From: CAWIMX01 sp963792785
Lineage (GTDB): Bacteria > Acidobacteriota > Vicinamibacteria > Vicinamibacterales > CAVVIG01
Length of the DNA stretch: 64,000 bases
Direction of reading: 5' to 3'
NCBI GenBank assembly: GCA_963792785.1
Contig: CAWBXO010000001.1
Span: 1,488,001-1,552,000 of the forward strand
Every line of letters begins with the position of its first letter. Positions within the stretch are counted from its first letter, which is position 1. Position numbers and translations under genes: made by a program. Under the pieces are notes generated by a model. It was given only the letters and a program-made list of their open reading frames with translations. It ran no database searches and had not been told where the DNA came from. Below, one piece after another: positions 41,446 through 50,239 of the stretch.

Positions 41446-41466
41446 AGTGAAAAGTGAAAAGTGAAA
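41446..41466. repeat. 7-bp tandem array AGTGAAA x3
   Basis: Three exact AGTGAAA units begin 2 nt after the TGA of the membrane-protein gene and fade into AGGAAGAAGTGAAGAAGGAG, which provides the ribosome-binding site of the next gene. Confidence 0.85.
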
Positions 41467-41486
41467 AGGAAGAAGTGAAGAAGGAG

Positions 41487-42056
41487 ATGGTTGTGACGAA
41501 ATCAGCAAGCTGGCTGGCGGCCGCGGCGCTCGCCGCCGTGTCGGTCGTGGCGGTCGAGGCCCACATCACTCCGGTCGTGGTCCTGCGCAAGCAGGCCGAC
41601 GTGATCCGTCAGGCGCTGCCGACCGCGGCGCGCTACACGGCGACGACCGTGAAGATCGGCAAGCCGGAGCTGCAGCAGATTGTCGAGCGTGCGCACTACA
41701 CGCCGAACATCGACGAGGTGAAGTTCTACAACGGGCTGGACGCGTCGGGCCGGACGATCGGCACGGTGCTCTTCCCGCAAATCGACACGCAGCACGGCCC
41801 GATCGAGGTGGGCGTGGCCATCGGGCCCGACGGCGCGGTGACGAAGGTGGCGGTGACGCGGGCGACGGTGGAGGTGAAGCCGTGGGTGCTCGACGTGGAG
41901 CAGTCGGGTGCGCTCGACAAACTCACAGGGGCGAAGGCCGGCCAGGACGCGGCGATCTCGACGGGCGTGCTCAGTGGGATGCCCGGCTACGTCGCGGACG
42001 CGATCGCGACGGCCACGTACCGCGGCCTGGCGCTGTACGCGACGCTGCACCGGTGA
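41487..42056 (+). CDS. Secreted FMN-binding-domain-like protein
   Basis: A 189-residue exported protein with a signal peptide (ending VVAVEAH). The region GPIEVGVAIGPDGAVTKVAV followed by TRATVEVKPWVLDVE looks like the FMN-bind domain in which a flavin is attached to RnfG/NqrC-type proteins, but the usual S/T-G-A-T attachment sequence is not evident, so the assignment is weak. An AAGGAG at 41481-41486 touches the ATG at 41487 and is better spaced for a GTG at 41493, which may be the real start. Confidence 0.55.
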   Translation: MVVTKSASWLAAAALAAVSVVAVEAHITPVVVLRKQADVIRQALPTAARYTATTVKIGKPELQQIVERAHYTPNIDEVKFYNGLDASGRTIGTVLFPQIDTQHGPIEVGVAIGPDGAVTKVAVTRATVEVKPWVLDVEQSGALDKLTGAKAGQDAAISTGVLSGMPGYVADAIATATYRGLALYATLHR

Positions 42057-42158
42057 CCGTGCGCCACACCGTGTAGCGCCGCGCAGATCCGTCCGGGCCC
42101 CGCGGTCCGGGCGGGCTTTATCTCTAAGGCCCCGCCACGACCGGCCGAAAAAAACGGT

Positions 42159-43556
42159 ATGGCGCGGACGAGCCACCGGCGGCCTGGCGGGATCGACCTC
42201 TCGCGCATCATGTTCTACGTGGTCGTGGGCTGTGCGGCCGTCGGTGTGCCGTTCGCCCTCGGCCTTCGCGCGGGCGCCGAGAAGACCTCCGCGTACTTCT
42301 TCTGGACCGATGTCGCGGCCTCGTTGACCGACTCCGTGGCGCTCGCCACGGAGGAAGCGCCGACGATCACCGGCATCCGGCCGAGCCACTTCCTTCAACC
42401 CAGCCGATACGACGGCGAGGGCGTCACGATCAACGCGGGGGGCGGCGACCCCGACGACCTGATCCTCCTCACGGGATTCTTCGACGATGGGAACGAGCTT
42501 CGGATGATCCGGCGTGACGGACGGATCGTCGCGCGCTGGCCCGTGAAGTACCACGAGCTCTTCCCGAACGCCAACGACTTCGTGGTCACCGGGGCGCCGA
42601 CCACCGACTGGAACATCGAGATTCACGGCGCGATGGCGCTGCCCGACGGCTCGGTCGTCTTCAACTTCGGCTACGCGGGCATGGCCAGGCTCGACCGCTG
42701 CAACAACGTCGAGTGGACCTTGCGCCGCCAGACGCACCATGCCGTCTCGGGCGCCGAGCGCGGCGGCTTCTGGGTGCCCGGCCGGCGCATGGCCGACGAA
42801 CCGTCCCCCTACCCGCCGTTCGAGACGCCGTTCAGGGAGGACACCGTGATGCACGTGTCCGAGCAGGGAGAGGTGCTGTCGGAGTTCTCGATCGGGGATC
42901 TCCTGTACCACCACGGCCTGCGGGCCATCCTCACGGCGACCGGCAACGACTTCGCGGCCAGCATGAACTGGGGCCGCGAGCTCGTGCACCTCAATCAGGT
43001 CGAGGAGCTCGCGTCCGATCTGGCGCCGGCGTTTCCGATGTTCGAGGCGGGCGACCTGCTGCTGTCGCTTCGCAACCGCAACCTCCTCCTGGTGACGGAC
43101 CCGTCGGGCACGACGGTGAAGTGGTGGCAGATCGGCCCGTGGCTGAGGCAGCACGACCCGCACTTCATGCCGGACGGGCGGATCCTCATGTTCAACAACA
43201 ACAGTTTTCGGACGGTGTTCCTCCCGGGCGATGAAGTGACGCCGCCCACGACGCCGCTCGTGTCGCAGATCCTCGCCGTCGATCCCGCCACCGGGCAGAC
43301 CGAGGTGCTGTGGGGCGGTGCGCCGGGCGAAGAGATGCTCTCGGTGATTCGCGGCAAAGTGTCGCGGACGCCCACCGATACGCTGCTCATCACCGAGCCC
43401 GACGGCGGGCGGGCGCGCGAGGTGAGCCGATCGCGCGGTGTCCTGTGGGAGTACGTCAACCGCTACAGCGAGGACGAGATCGCCCAGATCACGGAGGCCG
43501 AGCTGTACCCCGCCAGCAACTTCACGTTCGACACGCACGCCTGGACCTGTGACTGA
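42159..43556 (+). CDS. Arylsulfotransferase (ASST)-like membrane-anchored protein
   Basis: A 465-residue protein with an N-terminal membrane anchor (residues 14-40) and a six-bladed propeller of the arylsulfotransferase type. Diagnostic blocks are NIEIHGAMALPDGSVVFNFG, TLRRQTHHAVSGAERGGFWV and RQHDPHFMPDGRILMFNNNS, with His residues at the positions used for sulfate transfer in AssT-like enzymes. The true role may be transfer of sulfate from phenyl sulfate or an unrelated function. It is a single gene preceded by about 100 nt with a GC-rich hairpin-like segment near 42090-42115. Confidence 0.78.
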   Translation: MARTSHRRPGGIDLSRIMFYVVVGCAAVGVPFALGLRAGAEKTSAYFFWTDVAASLTDSVALATEEAPTITGIRPSHFLQPSRYDGEGVTINAGGGDPDDLILLTGFFDDGNELRMIRRDGRIVARWPVKYHELFPNANDFVVTGAPTTDWNIEIHGAMALPDGSVVFNFGYAGMARLDRCNNVEWTLRRQTHHAVSGAERGGFWVPGRRMADEPSPYPPFETPFREDTVMHVSEQGEVLSEFSIGDLLYHHGLRAILTATGNDFAASMNWGRELVHLNQVEELASDLAPAFPMFEAGDLLLSLRNRNLLLVTDPSGTTVKWWQIGPWLRQHDPHFMPDGRILMFNNNSFRTVFLPGDEVTPPTTPLVSQILAVDPATGQTEVLWGGAPGEEMLSVIRGKVSRTPTDTLLITEPDGGRAREVSRSRGVLWEYVNRYSEDEIAQITEAELYPASNFTFDTHAWTCD

Positions 43557-43619
43557 TCGCTCGTCGTGCCGCCGCGACGCGGCGGGCATGCATTCCTGTT
43601 CGAGTTACCATACGGAGAC

Positions 43620-43696
43620 GCGCCCGTAGCTCAGGTGGACAGAGCACCGGCCTTCTAAGCCGGGGGTCGCTGGTTCGAGCCCAGCCGGGCGCGCCA
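43620..43696 (+). tRNA. tRNA-Arg(UCU)
   Basis: A 77-nt cloverleaf: acceptor GCGCCCG pairs with CGGGCGC, D-arm GCTC/GAGC, anticodon stem CCGGC/GCCGG with loop CTTCTAA (anticodon TCT), T-arm GCTGG-TTCGAGC-CCAGC, discriminator G and an encoded CCA. No integrase or duplicated 3' end is seen nearby, so it is not marked as an integration site. Confidence 0.97.
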
Positions 43697-43809
43697 GCCT
43701 TCGCTCGCCAGGAATGGCACGGCGAGCTACGGCCGGCAGGCCATCCGAGGGCCTACAACTGAAATACTTCTCCCACCAGCCACTACAATCGAGAGACAGG
43801 AATGTCTGA

Positions 43810-44814
43810 ATGAGGTTGGCAGGCCCCGTCTGTCTGTTGTTCGCGCTGTCTCTTTCGTCGGCAGCCGCCCAATCCCCGGCTTCCGCCAGCGTCTCAGGGA
43901 CCGTACTGGACGTGAGCGGCGGCGCCGTGGTCCAGGCTGAAGTGACGCTGACTGAGAGTCGCGGCTCGGGAGGGCGCGCGGCTGTCACGGGACCGGATGG
44001 CACATTTGTCTTCGAGGCGGTTCCGGCTGGCTCGTACGTCATCAGCGTGACGGCGCCGGGTTTTCAGGAGTACCGTTCCCCGAGCTTCACGATGACCGCA
44101 CAGCAGGAGCTCCGGGTCGCCAATATTCCGCTGTCGATTGCGACCGTCACCACGTCAGTCGTGGTTCAGCCCACCACCGTCGTCGCCGCCCAGCAGGTGA
44201 AGGCTGAAGAACGGCAGCGCCTGTTCGGCGTGATCCCCAATTTCTACACCAGCTATGTCTGGGATGCGGCTCCGCTCAATACGAAACAGAAGTTCTCCCT
44301 GGCGACCCGCACGGCATTCGATCCGGCTGTCCTGGTCGGCACCAGCATCGCCGCGGGCATCGAACAGGCGCGCAATGCGTTTCCGGGATTTGGTCGCGGC
44401 GCGCAAGGGTATGCCAAACGCTGGGGCGCCCTGTTCGCCGCGGATCAGGCGAGCGAAATACTGAGCCGGGCGGTCTTTCCGTCGCTCTTTCACCAGGACC
44501 CGCGATATTTCTACCAAGGCTCCGGTTCAACCGGGTCTCGCCTCCGCCACGCGATGGGCGCGGCCTTCGTCGCGCGCAGCGACCGTGGACACCTGATGCC
44601 CAATTACTCCAATGTCCTCGGCGAACTCTCGTCGGGAGCGCTGTCGAACCTGTACTATCCCGCATCAAGTCGAGGGGCGGGCCTGGTTCTCACCAACGTC
44701 GCGATCGGCGTGGCGGCGCGCGTGGGTCAGAATCTCATGCGCGAGTTCGTCCTCAAGTCGGTCACGAGACACGTTCCTGACAACGGAAAGCCGGCACCTT
44801 CGAAAAATCCGTGA
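43810..44814 (+). CDS. Secreted protein with carboxypeptidase-regulatory-like domain
   Basis: A 334-residue secreted protein (signal peptide ending AAAQ). Residues about 27-110 form a CarboxypepD_reg/Oar-like beta domain (VSGTVLDVSGGAVVQAEVTL, VPAGSYVISVTAPGFQEY). The remaining part has hydrophobic helices and motifs FGVIPNFYTSYVWDAAPLNT, RWGALFAADQASEILSRAVF and SLFHQDPRYFYQGSG, a family common in Acidobacteriota without known function. It is too short for a TonB receptor and lacks barrel strands. It is preceded by the tRNA and convergent with the HugZ-like gene. Confidence 0.78.
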   Translation: MRLAGPVCLLFALSLSSAAAQSPASASVSGTVLDVSGGAVVQAEVTLTESRGSGGRAAVTGPDGTFVFEAVPAGSYVISVTAPGFQEYRSPSFTMTAQQELRVANIPLSIATVTTSVVVQPTTVVAAQQVKAEERQRLFGVIPNFYTSYVWDAAPLNTKQKFSLATRTAFDPAVLVGTSIAAGIEQARNAFPGFGRGAQGYAKRWGALFAADQASEILSRAVFPSLFHQDPRYFYQGSGSTGSRLRHAMGAAFVARSDRGHLMPNYSNVLGELSSGALSNLYYPASSRGAGLVLTNVAIGVAARVGQNLMREFVLKSVTRHVPDNGKPAPSKNP

Positions 44815-44833
44815 TCGCCGCTTGAGTCAGCTC

Positions 44834-45631
44834 TCAGCCCACCTTGGATCTGGCATCCTTCACCAGCGCGATCAGCGCGGCACGCGCGTCCTCAGGCGTA
44901 CTGACCGGCCTCGTGAATGCCACGCGAATCGGTCGTGGTCCCTCGGCCGTCTTCGCCGACAGCTCGAAGCCGTATCGGTCAACGCCCGTCATGGTCGCCG
45001 AGGCGAGGTCGGTCAGCCGCGAGAACGCCTTGCAGTAGAGCACGCTCGCGTCGGCATGGTCGGCGTTCATATGCGAAATGATTCCGGCCGCGAAGGGACC
45101 CAGCGGATCCGGTTCCGCGGATTGCCAGTCGGCCTGTTCGATCCAGGACATCCGTCCATAGCCGCCGATGTACCGAATCGAGCTGACGCGCAGCGTCCAG
45201 AACCCGAAGTCGCGAAAGTCCGCGTAGTAGGCGGCGTTGGGATGCGCCGCCAGGAACGCGGCACGAGCGCTGTCGCCATTCCCTTCGACTCGCGTACACG
45301 GGCCGAGCAGCGTGACGCGGCCATTGGCCAGGGGGTCTGCCGCACCGCCCTCCGCCACCAGGAGGGACGCGCGAGCATCCCGCTCCAGGTTCTTCGTGTG
45401 TTCGGCGAGCGCGCTGATGAGAAAGACCGGGTTGCCGTTGTCAAAGGCGACGGTCACGAACGAGCCATAGGGATAACCCTCCGGCTCATTGGTAATCGTG
45501 CACAGGGTCCCGGTCGAGATCTGTGCCACCAACGTACGCGCTCGCTCGGCGTGCGTGGGCGTCGGAACGTCGACGTCGTACAGAGGCTCCGAGGCGCTGG
45601 CAGACGGTCGGCTGTGTGCGTCCTGGCTCAT
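44834..45631 (-). CDS. HugZ-like protein (pyridoxamine-phosphate-oxidase fold plus DUF2470)
   Basis: A 265-residue protein with an N-terminal FMN-binding split barrel (ARTLVAQISTGTLCTITNEP, YGSFVTVAFDNGNPVFLISA, LAEHTKNLERDARASLLV) and a C-terminal DUF2470 domain (GIISHMNADHADASVLYCKA). The same two-domain layout occurs in HugZ heme oxygenases and in plant glutamyl-tRNA reductase-binding protein. Heme turnover is possible but unproven. The ATG at 45631 is selected as an upstream extension would be atypical. Confidence 0.8.
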   Translation of the reverse strand: MSQDAHSRPSASASEPLYDVDVPTPTHAERARTLVAQISTGTLCTITNEPEGYPYGSFVTVAFDNGNPVFLISALAEHTKNLERDARASLLVAEGGAADPLANGRVTLLGPCTRVEGNGDSARAAFLAAHPNAAYYADFRDFGFWTLRVSSIRYIGGYGRMSWIEQADWQSAEPDPLGPFAAGIISHMNADHADASVLYCKAFSRLTDLASATMTGVDRYGFELSAKTAEGPRPIRVAFTRPVSTPEDARAALIALVKDARSKVG

Positions 45632-45943
45632 CCTCCGATTGTTGATCGCCGATGGCACGCTGTCACGGATTGACCACATGAGATCGCGCGGACCAGAATC
45701 ATACCGATGAGTCCCAACACCGGCACGAACGAGCCGCCGCCGATCCGTCAACCTGGTCACGACTTGTCGATGCCTCCGTACCGCGGTACTAGCGTGTGAA
45801 GGCAGGACCCGTCGAGGCCATTCCGCTACTCATCGACTTCACGGCGCCGACCTCCCTTCTGCGCGAAGAGAACCGAATCTCAACCTTGCCGATCGTCGGC
45901 AACGCTGCCGCCGACGGCGCCATCGAAGGCCAGCTGATGACGA
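45632..45943. other. 312-bp intergenic stretch, possible gene remnant
   Basis: This stretch has no recognised gene. A plus-strand frame from a GTG at 45796 to the TAG at 45951 would encode 51 residues (including PLLIDFTAPTSLLREENRIS); it has no ribosome-binding site and no recognised family, and may be the end of a lost gene. Promoters for the HugZ-like gene should lie in its left part. Confidence 0.3.
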
Positions 45944-46501
45944 TCAGTTAGCGTTGGCGCAGATGGCGTACACGTGAGCGCCGGTGTCGCCGCCATCCGA
46001 GGACGTATTCTGGATGTGCACGAACCACCCGTTGCCATTCGGTCCGGACTCGCGGACCACCGAATCGGGGCGCCATCCGTTCAGGCGGACGCCTCCGCCC
46101 AGGACGACCTTGCCAGGCGAGCAGTCCACCTGCCAGATCTGCCCCGTGCCTGGGTTGCCGGCAGGCAGGTTGAAGTCGACCTGCACTATCTCATAGCCGG
46201 ACACACCGCTGGCACCGGTCGCCCCTTGCGGACCCTGCGAACCCTGCGGACCCTGAGCGCCTTGCGGCCCCTGCGTTCCTTGCGGTCCCTGCACGCCAGC
46301 CTGGTTCCAGTTGAGCGCCGTTTCGTTGTTCTTGCAGGCGGCGGAGTCGTCTATGACGCGCAACCCGCCGTTGTTGTTCGCGTAGCAGCCGTAAACGACG
46401 CCGCCCGCACCAGGGATCGCGGCGTGCACGATCGCGACGACTATGGCGAGCGTCGCCACCACACCGAGAGCCACACCAATCATCTTCAAACGTCCATGCA
46501 T
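45944..46501 (-). CDS. Collagen-like (Gly-X-Y) surface protein
   Basis: A 185-residue protein. One N-terminal signal or membrane segment (residues 4-26) leads to a short globular part with two Cys (GVVYGCYANNN and DDSAACKNNETALNWNQ), then about ten Gly-X-Y triplets (GVQGPQGTQGPQGAQGPQGS onward) and a C-terminal beta domain with two more Cys (WQVDCSPGKVVLGGGVRLNG and HVYAICAN). Collagen-like triplets should form a short trimeric triple helix on the cell surface. The gene is in the opposite orientation to the HugZ-upstream region and stands alone. Function unknown. Confidence 0.78.
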   Translation of the reverse strand: MHGRLKMIGVALGVVATLAIVVAIVHAAIPGAGGVVYGCYANNNGGLRVIDDSAACKNNETALNWNQAGVQGPQGTQGPQGAQGPQGSQGPQGATGASGVSGYEIVQVDFNLPAGNPGTGQIWQVDCSPGKVVLGGGVRLNGWRPDSVVRESGPNGNGWFVHIQNTSSDGGDTGAHVYAICANAN

Positions 46502-46787
46502 CGCATCCTCCTGTGTTTCAGCCGACACGTCCGATGTGACGGCTCAAGCGCGGCACATCCTACCCTGTCTGGCCTCCGCTGGAACGAGAAACCCGTCTTG
46601 GGGAGACAGGAAGCAACAGAGCCTCCGTTCTCAGACACGGTGCCCCCCCTTCGACAGGAGTCGGTGGTGACGATCGTGGCGATGTCTTAGCGGCGCCCGC
46701 GCGGGTTGGCGTTTGAGCCGGCGACGCCCAACGGGTGGGGTCGTTCTGGAATTCAGGAAAGGCAACCCACGAGTGGCGGGAGACGGG

Positions 46788-49370
46788 CTAGAACGAGGCC
46801 CTGGCCGACAGCTGAATCTGGCGCGGCGCCCGGGCCGACACCGGCTGGCCGAACAGCGGCGACCCGACCGTTCCGACGAACGTGCCGTAGTTGACGCGGT
46901 TCAGCACGTTGAAGGCATCCAGGGCGAACGTCACGGTGTGGCTCTCGCCGCCGCGTCGCAGGTGCACGGCACGGGAGAGCCGCAGATCCAACTGCGCGGA
47001 ACCCGAACCCTCCAGGCTGTTTCGGGAGACGCCAGGCGGACGCGCCTGACCGCGTCCGTTGTTGTAGACGTCGCCCCCAAGCGTCTCGGTGTAGGGTGCC
47101 GCCGACGTCAACGTGAGCCCGACGCCGACATCGACGACGTGCCCTGGGTTCACCGTGCCGAGCACCAGAAACCGATGCCGGCGGTCGAAGTTGGCGCGTC
47201 CCCATTCGCCAGACAGGTCGTAGTCGTTGGCGGGGTAGGCGGTGATGCCGTTGGTGTCGTTGTACGCGCGGCTCCACGTGTACTGGGTCTGGCCGTTGAA
47301 CCAGCGCCCCACTTTTCCGCGGAGGGTGACCTGTAGCGACCGGGTCGACTGCCGGCCGTTGGACTCGATCACGCGCACCGCGCCGAATGCCGGGTCGGGC
47401 CGCGCGGCATAGAGCGGCGGCAGCGGCGCGTTGAGGTCGCGCGAGCGGAACAACTGATGGCCCCGCGCGCCGGTATACGTGACCGACAGCGTCAGCGCCT
47501 TCCGCAACTGGTGATCCAGACCGATGCTGTATTGCACGGATTGCGGAATCTGCACGTCCGGCGCCAGCTGCACCGTGCTGGGCGGCTGCGACACGAGCCC
47601 GGCGCCTGGCGGACTCGGGGCCGGATACGACGGATGACTGATGACATAGGAGACCAACCCGCCCGGTCGAGCGAGCAGCAGGTCGGCGATCGCCGCGGCG
47701 CCGCTGCGATCGGTGAACACGCCAAGGCCGGCACGGATCACGTTGGTCTTCGTGTTCCCTGGCGCGTACGCAATCGAGCCGCGCGGCGCGAAGTTGTTGG
47801 TGTCGTGAAAGTAGTTCTGCCAGTCATAGCGCATGCCGAACGAGACCGACAGCCCGGGCTTCACCTGCCAGTCGTCCTTGATGTACGTGCCGACCTGCTT
47901 CTCGAGAAAGACGATGTCGCCGTTGCCCTGCTGCTGGGTGAACGCGTACGGCTGGCCCGCCGCATAGGCGTCGAGGCCGCTGAAGAAGTACGTGCCGTTG
48001 AAATCGGTGCGATCGAAAAACCCGCGCCGGCTCCAGTCCGGCAGCTGGAATCCGGCCTGCACCTGGTGACGGCCCTTCAGCCACACGAGGCTTTCGGTCA
48101 TCTGCGTGTGCACTTCCGTCAACACGAGATCGCCTTGCCCGCCGCTCGTGAACGCGCCGGCCACCACGATGCCCCGGTCCGTCGACGCGCTGAGTGTCGG
48201 CTCTCGCTCGTGGCCCACGAGGATCTGAAACTGGTTCAGGAGCGAGGGGCCGAGCGTCGTCTGCTGCGTGTAGGTGAGCTGTTGCTCGTGATGCGTGAAC
48301 GTGGTGCCCGCCGACGCGAGCGTCGTGCCGCCGACCCCGCGATTCTGACGCTCTTCGTACTCGTAGCTGGGGCGCAGCGCGATGGTCGTGCGGTCGCTCC
48401 ACTGGCGATTGAGACTGAGCGACACGAGCGCTTCGCGGTTCTGTTGAGGGACGGTGTCTCGGATGGCGCCCTCCAGGCCGACCGCGAACACGTCGGCTCG
48501 CTGATCGTCGGCGTTGTCGTTGGCCGAGAGGGTGAAGGACGTCTTCCCGCCGTGTCCGACGGGGCCGCCGAACACGCCCTCCACGATCCGCTTCTGCTCG
48601 GGCGGCTTCGTCGCCGCGAACGCGTTCGTGGCGTCGAAACGCGCGTCGCGGAGCAGCACGTTCGCCTCGCCTTCGAAGACTTGTCCCCCGGGCTTGGTCA
48701 GGATCTCGATACGCCCGCGGCCCGGCCTGGCGTACTCCGCCGAATACGGGTCCTGATTGATCTTGATCTGCTGGATGGCCGACGCGCTGACGCGCAAGGC
48801 GCTCACTTCCATGCCGTTGACCACCAGGGTTGGCCCACCCGACCCGAGCGAGCCGGCATCGAGAAACCGCGAGATCGTTGCAATGTAGTCCTGATCGAAA
48901 ATCGGCAGCCCCGCGAGGGCGTCCTGATCGACCACCACCGCGTCCAGGTTGTTCGACGCACTGGTCCCAACCTGGGCGCCTCCCGTGCTCACGGTCACGT
49001 CCTGCTTGACGTCGCTGAGGCTGAGCACGATCCGCTGCGTCGCCGGCGGGCGGGCACTCACCCGTACGCGGCGTGAGGCTTGCTTGAAGCCCTCGAACGT
49101 CACCCGCAGGTCGTAGGTGCCGGCGGCCACGCCAGCCAGACGAAACTGGCCCTCCCCGTCGGTCGTCGTGGACTGCAGGACCACGCCGGCGCCGTTCACC
49201 AGATCGACGGCGGCGGTCGGCAACACCCCGCCGGTCTGATCCAGCACCACGCCGCTCACCGCCACGCCAGTGGTGGCGACCTGGGCGGACAGGGCACGCG
49301 ACGTCAGCAACAGCACACACGCGCACAGCAAGGGCCGCCACACGGTCGGCTTCACTCGCGAGCTCCACAT
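46788..49370 (-). CDS. Oar-like TonB-dependent outer-membrane receptor
   Basis: An 860-residue outer-membrane protein. The signal peptide ends LSAQ, followed by a carboxypeptidase-regulatory domain (VSGVVLDQTGGVLPTAAVDL, TYDLRVTFEGFKQASRRV), a plug domain (around QDYIATISRFLDAGSLGSGG and IQQIKINQDPYSAEYARPGR) and a long barrel. Segments such as WFNGQTQYTWSRAYNDTNGI and the C-terminal QIQLSARASF with terminal Phe fit the Oar family of Acidobacteriota and Myxococcota. Length is somewhat below the typical 1,000 residues. The substrate is unknown. About 285 bp without a gene separate it from the collagen-like gene. Confidence 0.9.
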   Translation of the reverse strand: MWSSRVKPTVWRPLLCACVLLLTSRALSAQVATTGVAVSGVVLDQTGGVLPTAAVDLVNGAGVVLQSTTTDGEGQFRLAGVAAGTYDLRVTFEGFKQASRRVRVSARPPATQRIVLSLSDVKQDVTVSTGGAQVGTSASNNLDAVVVDQDALAGLPIFDQDYIATISRFLDAGSLGSGGPTLVVNGMEVSALRVSASAIQQIKINQDPYSAEYARPGRGRIEILTKPGGQVFEGEANVLLRDARFDATNAFAATKPPEQKRIVEGVFGGPVGHGGKTSFTLSANDNADDQRADVFAVGLEGAIRDTVPQQNREALVSLSLNRQWSDRTTIALRPSYEYEERQNRGVGGTTLASAGTTFTHHEQQLTYTQQTTLGPSLLNQFQILVGHEREPTLSASTDRGIVVAGAFTSGGQGDLVLTEVHTQMTESLVWLKGRHQVQAGFQLPDWSRRGFFDRTDFNGTYFFSGLDAYAAGQPYAFTQQQGNGDIVFLEKQVGTYIKDDWQVKPGLSVSFGMRYDWQNYFHDTNNFAPRGSIAYAPGNTKTNVIRAGLGVFTDRSGAAAIADLLLARPGGLVSYVISHPSYPAPSPPGAGLVSQPPSTVQLAPDVQIPQSVQYSIGLDHQLRKALTLSVTYTGARGHQLFRSRDLNAPLPPLYAARPDPAFGAVRVIESNGRQSTRSLQVTLRGKVGRWFNGQTQYTWSRAYNDTNGITAYPANDYDLSGEWGRANFDRRHRFLVLGTVNPGHVVDVGVGLTLTSAAPYTETLGGDVYNNGRGQARPPGVSRNSLEGSGSAQLDLRLSRAVHLRRGGESHTVTFALDAFNVLNRVNYGTFVGTVGSPLFGQPVSARAPRQIQLSARASF

Positions 49371-49569
49371 GAACTCTCAGCATGACCGCGAATTCTGAAG
49401 AACGGCTGAAGGGGGCGTCCCAGAACAGCGCTGCGCCGTCGCCGGGCCCCGACCGACGAATTTCCGACGACGCCGGCGGACGCGGCTGACAGGAAAGGTG
49501 CAAATAGACCGGACTCTGGCTCGGTCTCCTGGCACACGGCTTGCTCTCTCAGACTGGGGGAGCACGGCC

Positions 49570-49971
49570 ATGCGCATCTGGACGGTTATCTGGGCCCTTC
49601 TCGTCGCGTTCGTCGTCCTGTTCGCCGCCATGAACTGGACGGTACTCACCGCGCCCACCACCCTTCACCTCGTGCTTGCCGACATCACGGCCCCACTGGG
49701 CGTGACCATGCTTGCGGCGATGGCCGGGTTGGCCGTGCTCTTCCTGGCCTTCCTCGTGTGGCTCGAAACGAGGACATTGACGGAGCTCAGCCGCGCGGCG
49801 CGCGCCCAGCGGGAGTCGGCCGCCGGATCGGAGGCTTCCGCGCTTCTGGCGGACCTGAGTCGGGCGCTCTCCGAGATGCGCGCGGAACAGGCCGAGTCGG
49901 CACGCCTCGCGAACGCCCGGCTCGGGGATCTCGAGCGCACGTTGAAGCAGGAACGCGCGACGGGAGACTGA
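49570..49971 (+). CDS. LapA-domain (DUF1049) membrane protein
   Basis: A 133-residue protein with two membrane helices (residues 4-25 and 43-65) flanking a short loop (NWTVLTAPTTLHLVLADITA), the LapA/YciS arrangement, and a cytoplasmic helical tail (SALLADLSRALSEMRAEQAE onward) that probably forms a coiled coil. LapA-type proteins help lipopolysaccharide transport or assembly. The next gene starts one base after the stop. The ATG at 49570 follows GGGGGAG. Confidence 0.78.
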   Translation: MRIWTVIWALLVAFVVLFAAMNWTVLTAPTTLHLVLADITAPLGVTMLAAMAGLAVLFLAFLVWLETRTLTELSRAARAQRESAAGSEASALLADLSRALSEMRAEQAESARLANARLGDLERTLKQERATGD

Positions 49972-49972
49972 C

Positions 49973-50239
49973 ATGACTCCGTCTGGAAATGACGCCACGT
50001 CTGCCCTTCCGCGACCCGGGGACGTCCTCGTGTCGAATCCGATCGCGACACGCGAGTGCGTGGTCAGCATCGTGCCACGGCCGCCCCACCTCACGTACCC
50101 GACGCACGACGCGGCGGTCGCACGGGGCCGCGAACTGGCTCGGGAACTGGGTGTCGATGCGTGGCTGACGGAGGATCACACGCACTTCATGAAGATCGAG
50201 AGCCGACGAACCGCGGAGCCACCTCGACCCACACGCTGA
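49973..50239 (+). CDS. Small DUF2188-like protein
   Basis: An 88-residue cytoplasmic protein. The core CVVSIVPRPPHLTYPTHDAA followed by VARGRELARELGVDAWLTED has the beta-alpha-beta look of DUF2188-like small proteins, with a helix carrying the A-x-x-x-A-R pattern. The match is weak. It lies between the LapA-like gene and glgX, and its stop overlaps the first ATG of glgX (TGATG), so these genes form an operon. Confidence 0.5.
   Translation: MTPSGNDATSALPRPGDVLVSNPIATRECVVSIVPRPPHLTYPTHDAAVARGRELARELGVDAWLTEDHTHFMKIESRRTAEPPRPTR

Noticed and set aside
42090..42115. Rho-independent terminator after the FMN-bind-like gene
   Set aside because: GC-rich arms are present but pairing is interrupted and the following T-stretch is short, so it is not listed as a feature.
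43620..43696. tRNA-Arg as attachment site of an integrated element
   Set aside because: No integrase, no duplicated tRNA 3' end and no phage-like genes were found on either side.
46215..46300. DNA repeat element inside the collagen-like gene
   Set aside because: The repeated GGACC/CCTTGCGG pattern is explained by Gly-Pro-Gln codons of the collagen-like segment.
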